NCBI RefSeq assembly: GCF_002394865.1
Contig: NZ_DGUZ01000013.1
Coordinates: forward strand, 1 to 35,552
Reading direction: 5' to 3'
Source of the DNA: Fibrobacter sp. UBA4297
Lineage (GTDB): Bacteria; Fibrobacterota; Fibrobacteria; Fibrobacterales; Fibrobacteraceae
DNA: 35,552 nt
The position numbers and the translations under genes were made by a program. This document shows positions 31,335 to 35,552 of this stretch, piece after piece. The notes under the pieces are model-generated. The model was not told the DNA's origin. It worked only from the letters and a program-made list of their open reading frames with translations, and ran no database searches. Positions within the stretch are counted from its first letter, which is position 1. Each line of letters starts with the position of its first letter.

Positions 31335-33482
31335 ATGCATATAAATAAGCTTTCCCCGATTTTTTCTGCCGCGGTTCTTTTGGGCGCGGGCGCAGCTTCT
31401 GCTGATACCAAGTTTTATTATAATCAGGTCGGTTACGATGTCGGTCGGCCTATTTCCGTGATTGTCAAGAGCGATAATCTTGTGGATGGTGCCGAGTTTA
31501 GCGTGATGTCTAGCGGAGCTGCTGTCAAGACGGGTAAGCTTTCGGTGGGGTCGAATCCGGATAATTGGCTCTCTAATGGCAAGTTTTATGTGGCGGATTT
31601 GACGGGCCTTATGGCGGGCAAGTACACGCTCCTGGTTTCTGAGAATGGGCAGCCACAAAATTCGGGTGAATTTACCGTTGCTGAAAACGCGCTTGCGAAA
31701 AATACGCTTGCGACAGTGCTCGATTATTTTTACAATGATCGTGCGAATAACCCGACTGTTGAAGGATGGGACAAGAGTATGTCGGTTTACAAGTCCGATA
31801 AAAAGGTCGATGTTCATGGCGGCTGGTACGATGCGAGTGGTGACGTGAGCAAATACCTTTCGCATTTGTCTTATGCAAACTACTTGAATCCGCAGCAGAT
31901 TCCCCTGACGGTTTGGTCGCTTGCCTTTGCTGCAGAACGCATCCCGACGTTGCTTGCCTCGACATCGACCAAGGCAAAAACGGCTGATGAGGCCGCTTAC
32001 GGTGCGGATTTCTTAGTGCGCATGCTTGCTGAAGAAGGTTATTTCTACATGACGGTCTTTGATAACTGGGGATCGCCTTATGGCAAGCGTGAAATTTGTG
32101 CGTTCAGCGGTCAGGATGGTGACAAGAGTGCGGATTACCAAACGGCCTTCCGTGAAGGCGGTGGCATGGCGATTGCAGCTCTCGCAAGTGCAGCAAGGCT
32201 TAAGCTGAAAGGCGATTACACTTCGGAAGAGTACCTCTCGGCGGCTGAAAAGGCATATAAGCATTTGTCCGAAAAACAGGGAATCGGCAAATCGTGTGCC
32301 TACTGCGACGATGGTAAAGAAAACATCATTGACGATTACACGGCGCTTTTGGCGGCGACGGAACTTTATGCGGTGACGAAAAATAGTGAATATTTGGCGG
32401 ATGCGCGCAAACGTGCTGAACATCTTGAAGACCGTTTGAGCGATGATGGCTATTTCTGGAGCGATGATGATAAAAAGCGTCCGTTCTGGCATGCGAGCGA
32501 TGCTGGTCTTCCGCTGATTGCACTTGTCCGCTATGCCGAAATTGAAGCATCTATTGGTTATTTAAAAGAAAATAAATTTGATGAAGTCGATGTGTGGTTT
32601 TGCCCAACTTGCATTGGGTGCGAATGCGGCAATAGACTTTTGACGGATGTTGGTGTGGCAATTGAAAAGCATTCCAAATGGCTAATTTCTGTTACGAATA
32701 AGGTAGACAATCCGTTTGGATACGCTCGCCAGACTTACAAGACTCAAGGTTCTATCAAGGATGGCTTCTTTATCCCGCATGATAATGAAAGCAATTATTG
32801 GTGGCAGGGTGAAGATGCCCGTATTGCAGGCCTTGCTGCTGCAGCAACGTATGCCGTTCGTGCTTTGGATGGCGAAGTTGCCGATAGCGTTCAGAAATAC
32901 GCAACCGATCAGCTCGACTGGATTTTGGGCAAGAATCCGTATGCCACTTGCATGATGTACGGCAAGGGAACGAAGAATCCGCAAGAGTATGATGGTCAGT
33001 CGAAATACGATGCGACGCTTGAGGGCGGTATTGCAAACGGCATTACCGGCAAGAATCAGGACGGCTCGGGTATTGCCTGGACGGATGATGGTGTTGCTGC
33101 AGTGGGCTTTGATTCCATGAAGGAATCTTGGCAGGTGTGGCGCTGGGACGAACAGTGGCTTCCGCACAGCACTTGGTACTTGATGGCTCTTGTTGAACGC
33201 TATGACGAAGTTTCGAAGAAAGTGGAACAGTCTCGTTCTGCATTGCCGAAGTCTGTGGCTATGGCGAGGTTCAGCGTGTCGCTTGTCGGCAAGACTCTTG
33301 CGCTGAAATTGCCGCGTTTTGCGGTTGGCGGTGCCGTTAAGATTCTCGATGTGCGTGGCAATGTGCTAATGCAAAAGACCGTTCAAAGTATGAACGAATC
33401 GCTTGATGTGGGGGCGTTCAAGAGCGGACTTTATCTTGTGCAAATTCAGGGCTTCTCCGCCAAGAAGTTTGTTGTAAAGTAA
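31335..33482 (+). CDS. Secreted GH9 cellulase (endoglucanase-like)
   Basis: 715 residues. A signal peptide ends near GAASA-DT. An N-terminal Ig-like domain (FYYNQVGYDVGRPISVIVKS, to about 110) is typical of the CelD-type GH9 group. The (alpha/alpha)6 barrel follows: GGWYDASGDVSKYLSH places the catalytic base pair at Asp166 and Asp170, and WWQGEDARIAGLAAAATYA and DQLDWILGKNPYATCMMYGKG are family signatures. Glu606 (WDEQWLPHSTWYL) is the likely general acid, though its setting differs from the usual NE motif. Cys pairs near 256-320 and 421-430 may stabilise the fold. The last 75 residues (AVGGAVKILDVRGNVLMQKTV to KKFVVK) look like a type IX sorting domain. It would cut cellulose or beta-glucan outside the cell. 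Confidence 0.92.
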   Translation: MHINKLSPIFSAAVLLGAGAASADTKFYYNQVGYDVGRPISVIVKSDNLVDGAEFSVMSSGAAVKTGKLSVGSNPDNWLSNGKFYVADLTGLMAGKYTLLVSENGQPQNSGEFTVAENALAKNTLATVLDYFYNDRANNPTVEGWDKSMSVYKSDKKVDVHGGWYDASGDVSKYLSHLSYANYLNPQQIPLTVWSLAFAAERIPTLLASTSTKAKTADEAAYGADFLVRMLAEEGYFYMTVFDNWGSPYGKREICAFSGQDGDKSADYQTAFREGGGMAIAALASAARLKLKGDYTSEEYLSAAEKAYKHLSEKQGIGKSCAYCDDGKENIIDDYTALLAATELYAVTKNSEYLADARKRAEHLEDRLSDDGYFWSDDDKKRPFWHASDAGLPLIALVRYAEIEASIGYLKENKFDEVDVWFCPTCIGCECGNRLLTDVGVAIEKHSKWLISVTNKVDNPFGYARQTYKTQGSIKDGFFIPHDNESNYWWQGEDARIAGLAAAATYAVRALDGEVADSVQKYATDQLDWILGKNPYATCMMYGKGTKNPQEYDGQSKYDATLEGGIANGITGKNQDGSGIAWTDDGVAAVGFDSMKESWQVWRWDEQWLPHSTWYLMALVERYDEVSKKVEQSRSALPKSVAMARFSVSLVGKTLALKLPRFAVGGAVKILDVRGNVLMQKTVQSMNESLDVGAFKSGLYLVQIQGFSAKKFVVK

Positions 33483-33493
33483 TGCACTGTAGG

Positions 33494-33523
33494 TGCCGGA
33501 CTTTGGTCCGGCATCGGCTTTTA
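33494..33523 (+). terminator. Terminator after the GH9 gene
   Basis: An 8-bp stem (33494-33501 with 33506-33513) and 4-nt loop, with a T-run a few bases on (33519-33522). Confidence 0.75.
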
Positions 33524-33530
33524 TAAATGC

Positions 33531-33562
33531 AAAAAAAAGCGAACCGCAAGGTTCGCTTTTTA
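33531..33562. terminator. Terminator after pheS
   Basis: GCGAACC-GCAA-GGTTCGC (33539-33556) is flanked by A8 and T5, so on the minus strand it ends pheS and it can also stop read-through from the GH9 gene. Confidence 0.92.
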
Positions 33563-33595
33563 AACTTTTGGCGAAAATCGCCACCTGCGCAATCC

Positions 33596-34618
33596 TTAGA
33601 ACTGGCTGAGGAAGCGTTGGTCGTTTGCCGTGAGGAGACCGATTTCCGGGATTTCGTGGCGGAGCATGGCGATACGGTCAAGACCGAAACCGAATGCAAA
33701 GCCGGTGAACTTTTCAGCATCGATGCCGCAGTTCTTGAACACGTTCGGGTCCACAGAACCGCAACCGCCGATTTCCATCCAGCCCGTGCCCTTGCAACGA
33801 CGGCAGCCCTTGCCACCGCAGAACACGCAGCTCACGTCCATTTCTGCGGACGGTTCCGTGAACGGGAAGAAACTCGGACGGAAGCGAGTCTTGACGCCTG
33901 CGCCAAAGAGTTTGTTCATGAACACCTGGAGCACACCCTTGAGGTCGGCAAAGCTAATGTTTTCGTCAACGACAAGACCTTCGCACTGCTGGAACATCGG
34001 AGCGTGGGTCGCATCGTTATCGACGCGGAACACGTGGCCCGGAGCAATCATGCGGAAAGGCGGTTTGTGCGTTTCCATGTAGTGAATCTGGGTGCCCGAT
34101 GTATGCGTGCGGAGCATGACCTTGTTATCGACGTAGAACGTGTCCTGCATGTCGCGGCTCGGATGGTCAGGCGGAGTGTTGAGCGCTTCAAAGTTGTACC
34201 AATCCGTTTCGATGTCACGACCGAAGTCCACATCAAAACCCATCTGCGCAAAGAAGTCGATGATTTCTTCGCGAACGTCGTACAGCGGGTGCGTAGAACC
34301 GGCAGCGATGCCAGCGCCCGGGAGCGTGATATCGACAGCGCCGCTAGCGAGCTTCTTCTGGAGAGCGGCTTCGTTCGCAGTTTCGATAGCCTTGTCGATA
34401 GCTTCGGAAACGGCAACCTTCAGTTCGTTCACGAGCTTGCCGTAAGCGGGGCGTTCTTCGGCGCTCAAGGAGCCCATCTGTTTCATGAGGTCGGTAACGG
34501 CGCCCTTCTTGCCGAGGTACTTTACGCGGAGATTATTGACCGCTTCTTGATTGGTGAGGTCCGTTTGTGCAAGTTCTGCATCAAAGGCCTGCTTGACATT
34601 GTTAATAGCTTCACTCAT
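33596..34618 (-). CDS. pheS: Phenylalanine-tRNA ligase alpha subunit
   Basis: 340 residues, the family length. An N-terminal coiled-coil tRNA-binding part (1-90) is followed by the class II core: HPLYDVREEIIDFFAQMGFDV, TFYVDNKVMLRTHTSGTQ (motif 2 region), and FGFGLDRIAMLRH (motif 3). A Cys cluster (CVFCGGKGCRRCKGTGWMEI), seen in PheS of many phyla, suggests a zinc-binding hairpin. It forms the alpha2-beta2 enzyme with PheT, charging tRNA-Phe. pheT normally follows pheS, but here the terminator and the convergent GH9 gene come next, so pheT must be elsewhere. Confidence 0.97.
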   Translation of the reverse strand: MSEAINNVKQAFDAELAQTDLTNQEAVNNLRVKYLGKKGAVTDLMKQMGSLSAEERPAYGKLVNELKVAVSEAIDKAIETANEAALQKKLASGAVDITLPGAGIAAGSTHPLYDVREEIIDFFAQMGFDVDFGRDIETDWYNFEALNTPPDHPSRDMQDTFYVDNKVMLRTHTSGTQIHYMETHKPPFRMIAPGHVFRVDNDATHAPMFQQCEGLVVDENISFADLKGVLQVFMNKLFGAGVKTRFRPSFFPFTEPSAEMDVSCVFCGGKGCRRCKGTGWMEIGGCGSVDPNVFKNCGIDAEKFTGFAFGFGLDRIAMLRHEIPEIGLLTANDQRFLSQF

Positions 34619-34748
34619 AGTACGGCGAAATTTAGAAAAATAGCGGACTCATTGCACGTGCTCAAGCAAAAAAAGTGCAAATACGGGGGAATAGGTGCAA
34701 GTATGAGATCGCGCCTATGGCTTGTCATCTTCGCGAAGGCGAGGATCT

Positions 34749-35036
34749 TTACAAATCTTCGTTGCAGATATCGCCGAGCGTTGCCTGAAGATCGAAAATC
34801 GTGTCCGGATTTAGACTGTAGAGCGTTTTTTGACCAATGCGGTCCGCTATTACGAATTTACCATCGACAAGTGCCTTCATGTCGTGCGAAAGTGTTGGCT
34901 GCGACACTCGAAACTCCTTTAGAATGTCGGTGGCGCACATATCTCCGTTAGATAGCAGGTTGATGATTTTAAGGCGTTTTGGTTCTGCCAGGACCTTAAG
35001 TTGTTTTGCAATTTTTGTGTAGTCAATTTTATTCAT
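34749..35036 (-). CDS. ArsR/SmtB-family transcriptional repressor
   Basis: 95 residues, a typical single winged-helix domain. LKVLAEPKRLKIINLLSNGDMCATDILKEFRVSQPTLSHDMKALVDGKFV is the family core, with recognition helix about 50-62 (SQPTLSHDMKAL). One Cys lies near the alpha3 metal-site position of the classic ELCVCDL motif (GDMCATDI), but the second Cys is missing, so metal sensing is uncertain. A perfect dyad at 35045-35064, just upstream, is probably its own operator. No metal or arsenic resistance gene is adjacent; it lies downstream of the GH3 gene on the same strand. Confidence 0.9.
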   Translation of the reverse strand: MNKIDYTKIAKQLKVLAEPKRLKIINLLSNGDMCATDILKEFRVSQPTLSHDMKALVDGKFVIADRIGQKTLYSLNPDTIFDLQATLGDICNEDL

Positions 35037-35044
35037 ATATATAA

Positions 35045-35064
35045 ATATAGAAATTTTTCTATAT
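35045..35064 (-). promoter_or_regulatory. Likely ArsR operator: perfect 20-bp dyad
   Basis: ATATAGAAA, a 2-nt spacer, and TTTCTATAT form a perfect 9+9 inverted repeat, centred about 18 nt before the ArsR start codon. ArsR-family sites are imperfect 12-2-12-type dyads overlapping their own promoter, so autoregulation is likely. Confidence 0.75.
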
Positions 35065-35113
35065 AACGAGATGAAAATTTTTTCTTATGTTTGTTGGTGG
35101 CTGGGCTCAACGC

Positions 35114-35552
35114 TTAATACGTCAGCCCAAAGCCGTACGGGTACAGTCCCTTTTTCCCGTCGCCAACGTTGATCGGGATTTGTCCTGCGTCTTTGGGCCA
35201 AGTGTGCGGGAGCTTGCCAGTGGGCTTGACTTTGCCAAAGAGCACGTCTGCAACACCTGACCCTTCGCTGCCGGGGAGCCATGCGACGACAAATGCATCG
35301 GCGGCGTTGATGAGCGAGGTGATGGGGAGCGGGCGACCGGTGATGAGCACGACGGTCACTTTGTGGCCTGCCTTTTGCCATTCCTTAATTTGCGCGATGT
35401 CTCTATCGGTGCTGTTGAATGACATGTCGGTTCTTGCTTTCTTGGTGATGATTTTGTTGTTGAAATCATCGCCGCGGTAGTCGCCGAACCATTCGGCGTA
35501 CGGAACTTCACCGATAACATAGACGATGGTCTTTGCTTCTTCGGCGGTGGCG
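35114..35552 (-). CDS. GH3 beta-glucosidase, C-terminal part only
   Basis: The last 145 residues of a minus-strand gene that runs out of the window at 35552. VIGEVPYAEWFGDYRGDD, VTVVLITGRPLPI, AFVVAWLPGSEGSGVADVLFG, KPTGKLPHTWPKD and LYPYGFGLTY are all signatures of the GH3 C-terminal (alpha/beta)6 sandwich. EGSGVADVLFG is a region that contacts substrate; the catalytic base Asp lies in the missing part. The protein ends directly after YPYGFGLTY, with no fibronectin-like or sorting domain, so it is the short two-domain type. It would release glucose from cello-oligosaccharides made by GH9 enzymes. Confidence 0.92.
   Translation of the reverse strand, partial: ATAEEAKTIVYVIGEVPYAEWFGDYRGDDFNNKIITKKARTDMSFNSTDRDIAQIKEWQKAGHKVTVVLITGRPLPITSLINAADAFVVAWLPGSEGSGVADVLFGKVKPTGKLPHTWPKDAGQIPINVGDGKKGLYPYGFGLTY

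Noticed and set aside
33527..34951. 474-codon plus-strand open frame across pheS and the ArsR gene
   Set aside because: It covers two unmistakable minus-strand genes and their gap; the translation has no known features.

Overview
The window looks like chromosomal DNA from Fibrobacter (a fibre-degrading, gut-type member of the Fibrobacterota). The reasons are poly-serine linkers in large secreted proteins, C-terminal modules resembling type IX secretion sorting domains on secreted enzymes, a TIGR02147-type regulator translationally coupled to a lipoprotein, and many plant cell-wall hydrolases of different families scattered singly rather than in SusC/SusD loci. This assignment comes from protein features read by eye, not from a database search.

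Layout. 1-8 kb: a truncated GH43 glycosidase, a secreted HEGIH metallopeptidase-like protein, a TIGR02147 regulator plus lipoprotein pair, and a family 1 pectate lyase. 8-12 kb: the housekeeping block yceD-rpmF-plsX-fabG-acpP-rnc, which joins ribosome maturation to fatty acid and phospholipid synthesis; fabD, fabH and fabF are not between these genes. 12-16 kb: a family 5 solute-binding lipoprotein, then two related outer-membrane beta-barrel-like proteins in tandem. 16-24 kb: a 1543-residue surface protein with a long serine linker, a DASS/SLC13 anion transporter with an Ala/Pro-rich tail, and a YiiX-like cysteine hydrolase. 24-29 kb: tRNA-Val(GAC), a small lipoprotein, a DUF6941-like protein, a prepilin peptidase, an orphan efflux adaptor and a cation diffusion facilitator. 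29-35.5 kb: an aldo/keto reductase, a DRE-TIM aldolase-like enzyme, a GH9 cellulase, pheS without pheT, an ArsR repressor with a perfect upstream dyad, and the C-terminal end of a GH3 glucosidase.

The most unusual signal is not a gene. At eight intergenic places (7928-7983, 9813-9918, 11171-11268, 12120-12189, 14043-14077, 26106-26220, 28571-28605, 30851-30885) the DNA is built of degenerate units with a strict 7-nt period, most containing TAG or its complement CTA. Several arrays switch to reverse-complement units halfway and could fold into long hairpins. Many begin exactly at a stop codon or just past a terminator, and four border a compact GC-rich hairpin. Unit sequence varies a lot, yet the 7-nt register is kept. 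I know of no described function for these in this phylum.

Most genes end in recognisable intrinsic terminators, often shared by convergent neighbours. Many start codons have no evident Shine-Dalgarno sequence, and TTG or GTG starts occur (yceD, rnc, plsX).
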